A DNA stretch of 64,000 bases from NCBI RefSeq assembly GCF_014645795.1, contig NZ_BMMK01000006.1, forward strand, positions 158,826 to 222,825, given 5' to 3'. The position numbers and the translations under genes are program-made. The DNA comes from Longimycelium tulufanense (lineage in GTDB: Bacteria > Actinomycetota > Actinomycetes > Mycobacteriales > Pseudonocardiaceae). Below the pieces are notes generated by a model. The model did no database searches and had not been told where the DNA came from. It saw only the letters and a list, made by a program, of their open reading frames with translations. This document shows positions 17,432-26,304 of the stretch, piece by piece. The number at the start of each line of letters is the position of its first letter. Positions within the stretch are counted from its first letter, which is position 1.

Positions 17432-19012
17432 CTACCGCCCGTCCGGCGCCAGGAGACCCCCGACGGGCGGTAGCTCGCGCCGACCCCGGATTCGGCGCGC
17501 GTTTTCCCGCCCACCGAGCAGGAAGTGCGTTGCGGTCGCGGCGATCAGCAGGACCACACCGGAGACCAACCCGGTCACCTGCATCCCTTCCACGAACGCG
17601 TTGCGGGCGGCGGAAAGCACCGCTTCGCCCATCTCGCCACCAATCTGGTGTGCGACGCGGGCCGCGTTGGCCAGCGAGTCGCTCACCGCTCCCACGGCGT
17701 CCTGCGGCGTGCCCGGCGGGAGCTCGAGCGAGGAGCGATAGGTACCGGCCAACACCGAACCCAGGACCGCGATCCCCAGCGCGGCCCCAAGCTCGTATGC
17801 CGTCTCCGACACCGCCGATGCCGCACCGGCCTTCTCCTTCGGGACGGCGGACAGCACCAGGTTCGCGGTCAGGGTCATCGCGAGCCCGGCACCCGCCCCG
17901 ATCACCAGCAGGATCAACGCAATCCACGGGTAGGGGGTGTCGATCCGCAGGCCGACGATCGCCGCCAGTGCCACGCCGGACCACGCGGTTCCTCCGACGA
18001 CCACCGCGCGCACGCTGGTTCGTGCCGCGGCAGCCCCAGCGAGGACACCCGCGATCATCGCGACGATCGACAACGGCAGTTCGCGAAGCCCAGCGCCCAG
18101 CGGCCCACTCCCTTGCACGATCTGGAAGAACTGGGACATGAAGAACGCAATCCCGGCCAGACCGGCGATCGACAGCCCGTTTGCGAGGACCGCGCCGCTG
18201 AAGCGCGGGTTGGCGAACAGCCTGACGTCGATCATCGGCCGCGCCAGCCGAAGCTGCCGGCTGGCGAACCCCATCAGGCAGGCGATTCCCGCCATCACGG
18301 CGAGCAGGACGCCGATGCTCAGCCCGCCGTGCGCGGTCTCCTTGATGGCGTAGACGACAGCGACCATGCCGACCATCGACAGCCCGACGCTCGGCATGTC
18401 CCAGCGTCCCGGGTTCGGGTCCTTCGACTCGGGCAGCACGAACGCGCCGACGAGCACGACGACCGCCATCACGGGCACGTTGATGAGAAAGACCGACCCC
18501 CACCAGAACCGCTCGAGCAGCGCGCCGCCCACCAACGGGCCGAGCGCGGCACCGCCGGTGGCCATCGCTCCCCACAACCCGACGGCGACCACTCGCTCGC
18601 GGTCATCCGGGAAGATGTTGCGGATCAACGACAACGTCGACGGCATGAGCGTCGCGCCCGCGACACCCAGCAGTGCCCGGGCCGCGATGAGCAGCGCGGG
18701 CATGGGCGCGTAGGCGGCGAGCAACGAGGCGAGCCCGAAACCGGTCGATCCGACCAGCAGCAACCGCTTCCGGCCGATCCGGTCGCCCACGGTGCCCATC
18801 GTGACGAGCAGGCCGGCCAGGACGAACGAGTAGATGTCGCCGATCCACAGCAGCTCGGTGTTGCTGGGGCCGAGTTCCTCGGTCAGGTGTGGCACCGCCA
18901 AGCCGAGCACGGTGGCGTCGACCGCGATCACGAGCGTGGCAAGTCCCAGGGCGGCCAGCGCCACCCAGCGTCCCGCACCGACCCGCGTCGGCGCCCGACT
19001 CGCGGTGATCAT
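17432..19012 (-). CDS. MFS drug:H+ antiporter (DHA2, 14-TM type)
   Basis: A 526-aa transporter with about 14 membrane helices. Motif C-like GAALGPLVGG near residue 156, motif A-like GTVGDRIGRKRLL near 80 and the VDATVLGLAVP segment in helix 1 place it in the QacA/EmrB (DHA2) family of multidrug exporters. The ATG overlaps the stop of the tetR gene by 4 nt, so regulator and pump are one transcript. Confidence 0.92.
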   Translation of the reverse strand: MITASRAPTRVGAGRWVALAALGLATLVIAVDATVLGLAVPHLTEELGPSNTELLWIGDIYSFVLAGLLVTMGTVGDRIGRKRLLLVGSTGFGLASLLAAYAPMPALLIAARALLGVAGATLMPSTLSLIRNIFPDDRERVVAVGLWGAMATGGAALGPLVGGALLERFWWGSVFLINVPVMAVVVLVGAFVLPESKDPNPGRWDMPSVGLSMVGMVAVVYAIKETAHGGLSIGVLLAVMAGIACLMGFASRQLRLARPMIDVRLFANPRFSGAVLANGLSIAGLAGIAFFMSQFFQIVQGSGPLGAGLRELPLSIVAMIAGVLAGAAAARTSVRAVVVGGTAWSGVALAAIVGLRIDTPYPWIALILLVIGAGAGLAMTLTANLVLSAVPKEKAGAASAVSETAYELGAALGIAVLGSVLAGTYRSSLELPPGTPQDAVGAVSDSLANAARVAHQIGGEMGEAVLSAARNAFVEGMQVTGLVSGVVLLIAATATHFLLGGRENARRIRGRRELPPVGGLLAPDGR

Positions 19013-19557
19013 CCTTCCCCCCGTACTGCTCCGGTCAACAACAGCTCGGCCACCGCCCGCCGGGTCTCCCGGTCGGCCAGGCGACCGTCCAGCGCCGCCC
19101 ACCCGGCGCCGATGAGCAACGCGCCGAGCGCGTCGGCCAGCCACTCCGCGGACATGTCCACCCGGAACCGACCGCGCTCCTGGCCGCGGCGGAACAACGC
19201 GACGAGCCGCTCACCCCAGTCCACCCAGCCCTCGTCCTGCTCGAAGACCTCCCACAGCTGGCTTTCCGAGCTCAACATCGCGTACAGGTCCGCGATCGGC
19301 AGCAGCTCCTCGACAACGCGGCGCACCGCGTCCGCCGGGTCACCCTCCTCGGGACGGGCCCGGTCCAGCGCGGCGAGCGCCTCCCGCAGCGCCATCCGGC
19401 ACAGCTCCTCCACCAGCCGCTCCCGGCTCGGGATGATCCGGTGCAGGGTGGCGCGGCTGATGCCGGCGGCCGCCGCCACCTCGGCCATCGACGCGTTGGG
19501 GCGTCGGGGCAGCAGGTGCGCGGCGGCACGGAGGATCTCTTCCTTGCTGGCGGACAT
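19009..19557 (-). CDS. TetR-family repressor of the adjacent efflux pump
   Basis: A 182-aa TetR regulator. The N-terminal HTH is MAEVAAAAGISRATLHRIIPS near residues 24-44 and the C-terminal helical domain would bind ligand. It is first in the operon with the MFS pump, and a three-half-site operator lies 20 bp upstream of its start, so it most likely represses itself and the pump until a toxic ligand binds. Confidence 0.9.
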   Translation of the reverse strand: MSASKEEILRAAAHLLPRRPNASMAEVAAAAGISRATLHRIIPSRERLVEELCRMALREALAALDRARPEEGDPADAVRRVVEELLPIADLYAMLSSESQLWEVFEQDEGWVDWGERLVALFRRGQERGRFRVDMSAEWLADALGALLIGAGWAALDGRLADRETRRAVAELLLTGAVRGEG

Positions 19558-19576
19558 GAGACAACGCTAACACGAT

Positions 19577-19603
19577 TGAGACACATATGTCTCATATGAG
19601 ACA
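19577..19603 (-). promoter_or_regulatory. TetR operator: three alternating 7-bp half-sites
   Basis: TGAGACA (19577-19583), 4 nt, TGTCTCA (19588-19594), 2 nt, TGAGACA (19597-19603). Two overlapping palindromes share the central half-site. The position just upstream of tetR supports autoregulation. Confidence 0.8.
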
Positions 19604-19649
19604 GCAGTGATGCTCACCACGGGCGAATTCGGCATTGACGAGACAGGTC

Positions 19650-19675
19650 GTGACGCTGTTACACAACAGCGTCAC
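19650..19675. promoter_or_regulatory. Perfect 11-bp inverted repeat with 4-nt loop
   Basis: Arms GTGACGCTGTT and AACAGCGTCAC flank ACAC. There is no T-run, and it lies 73 bp before the small membrane-protein gene, so an operator is more likely than a terminator. The cognate factor is unknown. Confidence 0.6.
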
Positions 19676-19747
19676 TGGACCGCCGTAGGCCGAGCGGGTA
19701 GGAATCGCCACTCGTCATCCCCACCACGAACCGCCCGGAGGGCCGCC

Positions 19748-19870
19748 ATGCACACCCTGATCCTGAGCGACGCGAGCCGTTACGTGGCCGGCGTGGTGCT
19801 GCTTTCGATCGTCACGATCGAGTTCGGTGGCTGGTTCATGACCCGCATCGTCCGCGGCCAGTGCCGATGA
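19748..19870 (+). CDS. 40-aa membrane protein
   Basis: A 40-residue protein (MHTLILSDASRY...) with one transmembrane helix (about residues 13-34) and a basic C-terminus (RIVRGQCR). GGAGG lies 6 nt before the ATG, a strong translation signal. I believe similar small proteins sit beside serS in related actinobacteria, but function is unknown. The perfect inverted repeat upstream may control it. It converges with serS across 57 bp. Confidence 0.7.
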   Translation: MHTLILSDASRYVAGVVLLSIVTIEFGGWFMTRIVRGQCR

Positions 19871-19927
19871 CCGACTTCCAGAAGGCGGAGAGAGCTCCGG
19901 AAGGCCCCCGCGCCAAAAGGATGGCTC

Positions 19928-21193
19928 TCAGGCGAGGGGTTCCAGCACCTCGCTGCCGCCCAGGAAGGGACGCAACGCCTCGGGCACCCGCACCGACCCG
20001 TCGGCCAGCTGGTGGTTCTCCAGGATCGCCACGATCCACCGCGTGGTCGCCAGCGTCCCGTTGAGCGTGGCCGCGATCTGCGGCCGGCCGTTGGGGTCCC
20101 GGTACCGCACGGACAACCGCCGCGCCTGGAAGGTCGTGCAGTTCGAGGTCGAGGTGACCTCGCGGTAGGTCTGCTGCGACGGCAACCACGCCTCGCAGTC
20201 GTACTTCCGGGCCGCGCTCGCCCCGAGGTCGCCCGCGGCCACGTCGATCACGCGGTAGGGCAGCTCGACCTTGGCGAGCATCTCCTCCTCCCAGGCCAGC
20301 AGGCGCAGGTGCTCGTCGTGCGCCTCCTCCGGCCGGCAGTAGGAGAACATCTCGACCTTGTTGAACTGGTGGACGCGGATGATGCCGCGCACGTCCTTGC
20401 CGTACGAGCCGGCCTCGCGGCGGAAACAGGACGACCAGCCGGCGTACCGGCGGGGGCCGGCGGACAGGTCGATGATCTCGCCGGCGTGGTAGCCGGCAAG
20501 CGGCACCTCGGAGGTACCGACCAGGTACAGGTCGTCGTCCCGCAGCCGGTAGACCTCGCCGGCGTGGGCACCAAGGAACCCGGTGCCCTCCATGACCTCC
20601 GGCCGCACCAGCACCGGTGGCACCATCATCACGAAGCCGGCGGCGACCGCCTGCTGCATCGCCAGGTTCAACAGCGCCAGCTCGAGCTGGGCGCCGATCC
20701 CGGTGAGGAAGTAGAAGCGCGCGCCGGACACCTTGGCCCCGCGCTCCACGTCGATCGCGCCGATGCGCTCACCCAGCTCCAGGTGGTCGCGCGCGGTGAA
20801 GTCGAACCCGGGCGGCGTCCCGACGTGCTTGAGCACGACGTAGTCGTCCTCGCCGCCGGCCGGGGCGCCCCCCTCGACGACGTTGGACACCTGCCGGTGT
20901 GCCACGACGAACGCGCTCTCCGCCTCGCCCTGCTCGGCCTCGGCGGCCCTGACCTCGGCGGCCAGCTCCTTGGCCTTGGCCAGCAACGCCGCGCGCTCAT
21001 CACCCTGTGCCCTGCCCACCTGCCTGCCGAGCTGCTTCTGCTCGGCGCGCAAGGAGTCGGCCCGGGACGCGGCGGAGCGGCGCCGCTCGTCGGCGGCGAG
21101 CAGCGCGTCCACCAGCGCGGGGTCCTCGCCCCTCGCCCGCTGGGAGGCGCGCACGGCGTCCGGGTCCTCGCGGAGCGTCTTGAGGTCAATCAC
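19928..21193 (-). CDS. serS: Seryl-tRNA synthetase
   Basis: A 421-aa class II aminoacyl-tRNA synthetase. The N-terminal coiled-coil arm spans about residues 28-100. Motif 2 is [16 protein letters not shown] near 260 and motif 3 includes [18 protein letters not shown] near the C-terminus. It charges tRNA-Ser (and tRNA-Sec where present). The start is a GTG. Length and motifs are normal, so this is the housekeeping copy. Confidence 0.97.
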   Translation of the reverse strand: MIDLKTLREDPDAVRASQRARGEDPALVDALLAADERRRSAASRADSLRAEQKQLGRQVGRAQGDERAALLAKAKELAAEVRAAEAEQGEAESAFVVAHRQVSNVVEGGAPAGGEDDYVVLKHVGTPPGFDFTARDHLELGERIGAIDVERGAKVSGARFYFLTGIGAQLELALLNLAMQQAVAAGFVMMVPPVLVRPEVMEGTGFLGAHAGEVYRLRDDDLYLVGTSEVPLAGYHAGEIIDLSAGPRRYAGWSSCFRREAGSYGKDVRGIIRVHQFNKVEMFSYCRPEEAHDEHLRLLAWEEEMLAKVELPYRVIDVAAGDLGASAARKYDCEAWLPSQQTYREVTSTSNCTTFQARRLSVRYRDPNGRPQIAATLNGTLATTRWIVAILENHQLADGSVRVPEALRPFLGGSEVLEPLA

Positions 21194-21263
21194 GGCAGGT
21201 CAGCCTAGTCGCCGCCAACAAGGTCGTTCCCGGCGGCCAGCAGCGGTGGACGCTTCGGCCACG

Positions 21264-21737
21264 TCAGGAGATCGCGACCGCGACGACCAGGCCGAGCGCG
21301 ACGTGCGCGGCCGCGACCACGAGGCTCGCCGGGGCGTAGTGCTCGGCCCGGATGACCGCCCGGACCTCGATCCGGGTCACCCACTCCAGCAACCGCACCG
21401 CCAGCACCTGCACGATCACGCCGACCAGACCGAAGATCAACGCCGAGAGCAGGCCCTCGAAAAGCCGTCCCCCGGCGTTGAAGATGGCCACGACGACGAT
21501 GAACGCCATGCTGACCAGGCCGGCCGAGGTCACCACGACGGCGTTGGGGCGCCCCTCCCGGACGAGCTGGCCGAGCCGCCCGGGGGTGGTCAGGTCGATC
21601 GCGTAGAAGCCGACCAACATCAGGAACAGGCCCACCAGGGCGTACAGCACGATGGCTCCGACGCCACGCCCGATGAACCCGGCGAAGCCCTCCTGCAACG
21701 CCAGGCCGTGCTGCGCGGCGTGCGAGTACATCGTCAC
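21264..21737 (-). CDS. DUF350 membrane protein (YjfL-like)
   Basis: A 157-aa protein with four predicted transmembrane helices and the duplicated DUF350 pattern (two helix pairs each following a basic loop). The GTG start is preceded by GAGGAGG. DUF350 proteins are routinely encoded with glutathionylspermidine-synthase-like ATP-grasp ligases, as in E. coli yjfL-yjfM-yjfC and here. The role is unknown; a membrane partner for a modification system is the usual suggestion. Confidence 0.85.
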   Translation of the reverse strand: MTMYSHAAQHGLALQEGFAGFIGRGVGAIVLYALVGLFLMLVGFYAIDLTTPGRLGQLVREGRPNAVVVTSAGLVSMAFIVVVAIFNAGGRLFEGLLSALIFGLVGVIVQVLAVRLLEWVTRIEVRAVIRAEHYAPASLVVAAAHVALGLVVAVAIS

Positions 21738-21835
21738 TTGGTGCCTCCTCGATCCTCGGACGGCTGGGCGTTGTCGGTCGCGAAAGCCCGCGGGCCGCTG
21801 TCCGTTCTGGTCGGTTTGCCGATCTCGCCGGGACC

Positions 21836-23002
21836 CTACGGCCGCGGGATGCGGTGCGGTACGAACGCCGCGCCGTCGTCGGTCACCAGGCCGGTCGTCT
21901 CCCGGATGCCGAGCCCCGCGGAACCGTCACCGACGATCCAGGCGCCCAGCACCGGACGCATCCCGTCGAACTCGGGCAGCGGGTCGAAGAGCTGGTAGAC
22001 GTAGCCCTCCTCGCCGTACATGCCGCCGGTGGCGTGCTCGTACCCGGGCGCCACGATCTGGATGTTGGCGCCTTCCCTGCCGAGCTTGGGCTTGCGCACG
22101 TACTCGGTGAGCATGCCCGGCTCGTCGAGGTAGGCCGGCAACAGGTTGGGGTGCCCGGGGTACATCTCCCACAGCACGGCCAGCAGCGCCTTGTTGGAGA
22201 GCATCATCTTCCACAACGGCTCCAGCCACATCGTTCCCGGCAGGGACTCGACGGCGTACTTGCCGAACTCCTCCTCGACGACCCACTCCCAGGGGTAGAG
22301 CTTGAAGATCGTCCGCATCGGCGCCTCGGCGAGGTCGACGAACCGGTGCAGCTGGCTGTCCCAGCCGACCTCCTCCAGCGCCAGGCCCACCGTGTCCAGG
22401 CCGGCTTCGGCCGCCGTCTCCTGCAGGTAGGCCACGGTCAGGTGGTCCTCGCCGGTCTGGTCCCCGGCCGACCAGGTGAAGTGCACCTCGCCGGAGGGCA
22501 GCCGGCCGGCGATCTCGCCCCATTGCTCGACCAGCCGCTCGTGCAGCGAGTTCCACTGGTCGTCACCGTCGTGGGTGTCGGTCAGCCAGTGCCACTGCAC
22601 GACCGCGGCCTCCAGCAGCGCGGTCGGGGTGTCGGCGTTGTACTCCAGGAGCTTGGCCGGCCCGCTGCCGTCGTAGCGCAGGTCGAAGCGGCCGTAGAGG
22701 TGCGGGTCGCGACGCCGCCAGGAGTCGGCGATCGCCGGCCACAACCATTCCGGGATGCCGAAGTCGCGGTACCGCTCGGTTGTGACGATGGTGTCGACCG
22801 CCTCCAGGCACATCGAGTGCAGCAACTCGACGTCGGCCTCCATCGAGAGCACCTCGTCCATTTCGAAGACGTAGTGCACCGACTCGTCCCAGTACGGCCG
22901 GTACGAGCCGTCCGCGTGGGTGGACGGGGAGCCGAAGACCAGGCCCTGCTCGGCGACCCGCCGCTCCCAGTCACGGCGTGGTTCGAGGATCTCGCGCCGC
23001 AA
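21836..23002 (-). CDS. Glutathionylspermidine-synthase-like ATP-grasp ligase (YgiC/YjfC type)
   Basis: A 388-aa preATP-grasp/ATP-grasp protein. LRYDGSGPAKLLEYNADTPTAL near residues 108-129 and the later VRKPKLGREGANIQI segment hold the nucleotide- and Mg-binding residues of the synthetase domain. The amidase domain of bifunctional GspS is absent, so only ligase activity is expected, forming an amide or peptide bond between unknown partners. It lies between DUF1190-like and DUF350 genes on the same strand. Confidence 0.9.
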   Translation of the reverse strand: MRREILEPRRDWERRVAEQGLVFGSPSTHADGSYRPYWDESVHYVFEMDEVLSMEADVELLHSMCLEAVDTIVTTERYRDFGIPEWLWPAIADSWRRRDPHLYGRFDLRYDGSGPAKLLEYNADTPTALLEAAVVQWHWLTDTHDGDDQWNSLHERLVEQWGEIAGRLPSGEVHFTWSAGDQTGEDHLTVAYLQETAAEAGLDTVGLALEEVGWDSQLHRFVDLAEAPMRTIFKLYPWEWVVEEEFGKYAVESLPGTMWLEPLWKMMLSNKALLAVLWEMYPGHPNLLPAYLDEPGMLTEYVRKPKLGREGANIQIVAPGYEHATGGMYGEEGYVYQLFDPLPEFDGMRPVLGAWIVGDGSAGLGIRETTGLVTDDGAAFVPHRIPRP

Positions 23003-23021
23003 GTCGTCTCAGCTCCGCCCC

Positions 23022-23759
23022 TCAGCTCCCGCTGCTGCCCTTGATGCCGAACCCGCCGCGCTGGATCGTCTTGCCCGACTGGGTCTTGACCTCGGCGCCC
23101 TGTGGTTTCACGGTGGAGCCGCCGCTGATCTTGTCGCCGACGCGGCCGGTCCCGCCGTAGTTGTAGTAGTACTGGCCACCACCGGGCAGGAAGATGATCC
23201 CGCCGCCGACGTGGCCACCGTGGCTGCGGACGTAGGACTCGTCGCAGTACTGGTCGTCGACGACGGTGCCGTCCTGCTGCACGCAGTGGGCGGTGACCTG
23301 CTGGGGTCGGGTGGCGGCGTAGGAGATCGCGATGAGGGCGACCACGCCCACCGTGACGCCGCTGCCGATCAGTACCCGGCGGCGGATCTTGGCCCGGTGT
23401 TCGGCACGCGCCAGCTCAGCCTGCTGCTGCTCGCGCTCCCGTGCCTCGGCACGCTGGCGGGCCTTCTGCTCGGCCAGGGTGGGCGGGCGGGGGCGCGTGG
23501 TCCCCGGATCCTGGAACTGCACGCTTCCGCGACGCGGTGGGGCCGGTGGGCCGGCCGGTGCGGGTTGCCCGGGGTCTGCCGGCTGTCCCGCGCCCGGTGG
23601 TTGGTCCGCGCCGGGGGTACCGCCGGGCCACGGTGTCTGGCCGGGGCCGGGCGGTTGCGCACCACCGGCCGGCGTCGGTTGCCCGAACGGGCGACCATCT
23701 GGCCCGCTGTCGGGTGGTTCCGGCCCCTGCCCGGGCCCGCTCCTGTCATGGTCAGTCAT
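23022..23759 (-). CDS. Membrane-anchored proline-rich protein with DUF1190 (YgiB/YjfM)-like C-terminus
   Basis: A 245-aa protein: Pro/Gly/Gln-rich N-terminal region (1-85), an acidic/basic coiled segment (about 90-125), one membrane helix (128-148), then an outside domain with two cysteines (AHCVQQDG and DDQYCDES) and glycine/tyrosine-rich repeats. The CVQ-Dx3-V pattern and GGG-rich tail resemble DUF1190 proteins, which accompany YgiC/YjfC ligases. It stands 19 bp upstream of that ligase gene. The start ATG is where MTDHDRS begins. Confidence 0.72.
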   Translation of the reverse strand: MTDHDRSGPGQGPEPPDSGPDGRPFGQPTPAGGAQPPGPGQTPWPGGTPGADQPPGAGQPADPGQPAPAGPPAPPRRGSVQFQDPGTTRPRPPTLAEQKARQRAEAREREQQQAELARAEHRAKIRRRVLIGSGVTVGVVALIAISYAATRPQQVTAHCVQQDGTVVDDQYCDESYVRSHGGHVGGGIIFLPGGGQYYYNYGGTGRVGDKISGGSTVKPQGAEVKTQSGKTIQRGGFGIKGSSGS

Positions 23760-23829
23760 CAGCCACTCCCCGGGCCGCACCGTACCCATGTCCTCGGTCG
23801 GGCGGGGGCACGCCCACAAAAAGCAACGC

Positions 23830-24978
23830 ATGTCACCCGAACAGCCGCCGGGTACACCCCCACCCGGCATGATGGAGGAGATGGGCTCGCGCGGTGAAGC
23901 ACTGTTGGGCAACGGACGCACTGCGAGCACCCGGCTGGTCATGCTCGGGGGGTTCGCCGGTGCGATCCTCGCCATCACCATCAGCACCGTCCTGTCCTGG
24001 GACGTGATCGGCAGTGGTGGCGCGGCGCAGCGTGCGCGGGCGGCCGAGGCATCGGCGCGGGCGGAGGCGTTCTCCGCGCCGGCGGGGGCGTGCCTGAACT
24101 GGACCCGGGACGACAAGTCCGATATCCGGCAGGTGCCGTGCACCGAGAAGCACCTGTTCGAGCTCATCGGGAACGTGGACGTCGCGGGCGTGTTCGGTAA
24201 GGACGCCCCGTTCCCGAAGACCGACCAGTGGTTGCAGCTCCAGCAGGAGCGGTGCGCGCCGGTCGCCAACCAGTACCTGTCCGGGAAGTTCGACCCGCAG
24301 GGGCGGTTCAAGCTCAGCGTGCTGCTCCCTACCCAGGAGGAGTGGCGGAACGGGGACCGGCAGATGCGGTGCGGCCTGCAGGTGCCGTTGCCGTCGGGCG
24401 CGGTCTACCCGGTGATCGGGGCGGTGTCGACGCAGGACCAGTCCGACGTGCACGAGGCGGGGATCTGCCTCGGGATCAGCGGCAAGAGCGTGTACGACCC
24501 GGTGTCCTGCGACAAGCCGCACTCGTTCGAGATCATCGGCGTGGTGGACCTCGGCGCACAGTTCCACGAGGGCTTCCCGGAGCAGAAGAAGCAGGACGAG
24601 GCGCTGCTGAACGCGTGTACTGCGATGGCCAAGCAGTACGCGCCCGGGCAGGACATCGGGAAGAAGGGTCTCACCATCGCCTGGGACAACCGCAGCCAGG
24701 AGAGCTGGAACGCCGGATCGTTCCGGGTGAACTGCAAGCTGGGGGCACCGCTGCCGGACGGGAGCGGGCTGGCACCGGTGACCGGGAGCGTGCGTGGTGA
24801 GGTCACGGTGGGCAAGGAGCCGGCGCCGGCGGTGACCAGCACGCCGTGGCCGGGGACGCCGGCGACGCCGGTGCAGCCGCCGGCCGCGGTGCCGCACCCG
24901 TCGGAGCGGCCACCGGCACACCCGCCGCACGGGCCGGCGCCCAGCTCGGAGGCGGCCGGTTCCGGGTCCGGGGGCTGA
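23830..24978 (+). CDS. Membrane protein with two septum-formation-like domains
   Basis: About 382 aa: one transmembrane helix (about 35-58 from the ATG at 23830) and two repeats of a Cys-containing domain (ACLNWTRDD...VPCTEKH and ICLGIS...VSCDKPHSFEIIG), each matching the actinobacterial septum-formation (Septum_form) pattern. A Pro/Ala-rich tail follows. The start is uncertain: ATG 23830, 23869, 23872 or 23881 are in frame and none has ideal spacing. It is divergent from the DUF1190-like gene and is followed at once by the metallopeptidase gene. Confidence 0.82.
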   Translation: MSPEQPPGTPPPGMMEEMGSRGEALLGNGRTASTRLVMLGGFAGAILAITISTVLSWDVIGSGGAAQRARAAEASARAEAFSAPAGACLNWTRDDKSDIRQVPCTEKHLFELIGNVDVAGVFGKDAPFPKTDQWLQLQQERCAPVANQYLSGKFDPQGRFKLSVLLPTQEEWRNGDRQMRCGLQVPLPSGAVYPVIGAVSTQDQSDVHEAGICLGISGKSVYDPVSCDKPHSFEIIGVVDLGAQFHEGFPEQKKQDEALLNACTAMAKQYAPGQDIGKKGLTIAWDNRSQESWNAGSFRVNCKLGAPLPDGSGLAPVTGSVRGEVTVGKEPAPAVTSTPWPGTPATPVQPPAAVPHPSERPPAHPPHGPAPSSEAAGSGSGG

Positions 24979-24980
24979 TC

Positions 24981-25307
24981 GTGGTCGAGATGTCCCGGGA
25001 CCGGTTCGAGGAACTGGTGTCAGAGGCGTTGGACCTGGTGCCGCCGGAGCTGGCCACGGCGATGCAGAACGTGGTGGTGCTGGTGGAGGACCGGCACGAG
25101 AGCGACCCGGATCTGCTCGGGCTGTACGAGGGGATCGCCCTCACCGAGCGCGGGACGTACTACGCCGGGGTGCTTCCGGACCGGATCTTCATCTTCCGGG
25201 AGCCGATCCTGGCCATCTGTGGGGACGAGGACGAGGTGGTGGACGAGGTCGTGACGACCGTGGTTCAGCTTGTTCCGTCGTACACCACGCTGGCGGACGT
25301 AGCTTAG
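24981..25307 (+). pseudogene. Host metallopeptidase (zincin-like) gene truncated at the prophage junction
   Basis: Residues 1-96 match the small actinobacterial metallopeptidase family (DUF1025-like) and the intact copy next door closely. After DEVVTTVV the frame runs into QLVPSYTTLADVA and stops. The lost part holds the zinc motif HExxHH and the C-terminal helix, so the product cannot be an active protease. The break coincides with the sequence GTGGTTCA (25260-25267) shared by both copies. The start is GTG 24981 (ATG 24990 possible). Confidence 0.8.
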
Positions 25308-25330
25308 CGAACGCCAGCACCCGTGAGCTA
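25255..25330. other. Probable left attachment site (attL)
   Basis: The junction between truncated host metallopeptidase coding sequence and the first phage gene. Similarity to the intact copy ends just after GTGGTTCA. No direct repeat of a long core was found elsewhere in the window, which fits a large serine integrase (2-bp core) and an attR beyond the right edge. Confidence 0.6.
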
Positions 25331-25672
25331 GCCCCACCCAAGTTCATGAAGTCGCTGGTCAGAGATGCCGAAGTGATGCCCGACCTCATGAACCACTGTG
25401 GTCGCTACTTCGTCCACCACCTCGTCCCGGGTGCTGCACATGCGCAGCGTTGGACCCATGTAGATGGTGATGCGGTCCGGCAGCACCCCGGCGTAGTACG
25501 TGCCCCGCTCCGTCAGCGCCACGCCCTCGTAGAGCCCGAGGAGGTCCGGGTCTGACTCTGGTTCGTCCTCGACCAGCACCACGACGTTGCTCATGAGCCC
25601 CGCCAGTTCTGGTGGGATCAGATCAAGCGCCTCGGCTACTAGGTCTTCGAAGTCTGCTCGGGGCATGTCCAC
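25328..25672 (-). CDS. Intact phage-borne metallopeptidase family protein
   Basis: A 114-aa zincin-like protein with the complete site TTVVHEVGHHFGISDQRLHEL: the HExxHH motif supplies two zinc histidines and the active glutamate. It is the same family as the truncated host gene and lies tail-to-tail with it, 20 bp away. GTG 25672 matches the host copy's start; ATG 25666 is possible. The simplest reading is that the phage replaces the function it destroys on integration. Confidence 0.85.
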   Translation of the reverse strand: MDMPRADFEDLVAEALDLIPPELAGLMSNVVVLVEDEPESDPDLLGLYEGVALTERGTYYAGVLPDRITIYMGPTLRMCSTRDEVVDEVATTVVHEVGHHFGISDQRLHELGWG

Positions 25673-26304
25673 GCGGTCATTCTGACTTCATCCGTCGTGG
25701 GGGAGGCTTGCCGCCGGGCCCGCTTCCTGCGCTCGATTAGGGCTCTGAGCGCGTCGGGCTCCCAGGATTTCGCCGGACAGCTAGATGACAGCCTAGCGAT
25801 CAACAGACTCACAGGTGTGGATAACTTGTGAGCAACTAGCACCCAAATAGGTGACACCAGGGATCGTCGCGGGTTGCTAGCCGATGGACCTTCTCAGCCG
25901 CGTCGAGCGCAATCCGCCGGACATCCGGGAGGGGGCCGCACCTGCGGCCCGGTGATGCGCCATGCTGTCTTGAGTATCGCACGACGTGGGGGCCAGCGTG
26001 GTCACGATCAGGGCGGGGCGGCCGGGCCCTCGTGAGGGGTATTGCTGGTGTGTGGCGACGCCCGTGCACGTTCGCCTTGCTCTCCGGACACAGGCGTTGA
26101 CCCCGTGGGCGTATCGCCGCGGCCACCAAGCGGGCTGGTACCACGAGCAGGGGCGCTGTCCGGCCGGTGGGCGGAAGGTGTGTTCTCCCTTTGCGACGAG
26201 TTGGGAAGAATCCGCCCCACAGTGACCAGCAACGAGAGGGGATAGCCGTAGCGCCGCCCCTCCCGCTGCTGAGGTGCTGTCAGCTCGGCCCCATGTAGCC
26301 TGGC
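25673..26304. other. Gene-poor stretch near attL with one DnaA-box-like 9-mer
   Basis: About 630 bp in which no open frame on either strand has a plausible start and protein-like composition. TGTGGATAA at 25816-25824 matches a DnaA box, alone. Several C/T-rich tracts are present. Phage regulatory or attachment-flanking DNA is the likeliest content. Confidence 0.4.

Noticed and set aside
16410..18575. Minus-strand 721-codon frame
   Set aside because: Arginine/glycine-rich shadow of the ADP-ribosylglycohydrolase and MFS genes with no domain.
25836..26232. Overlapping open frames near attL
   Set aside because: None has a good start or protein-like composition; several overlap on both strands.
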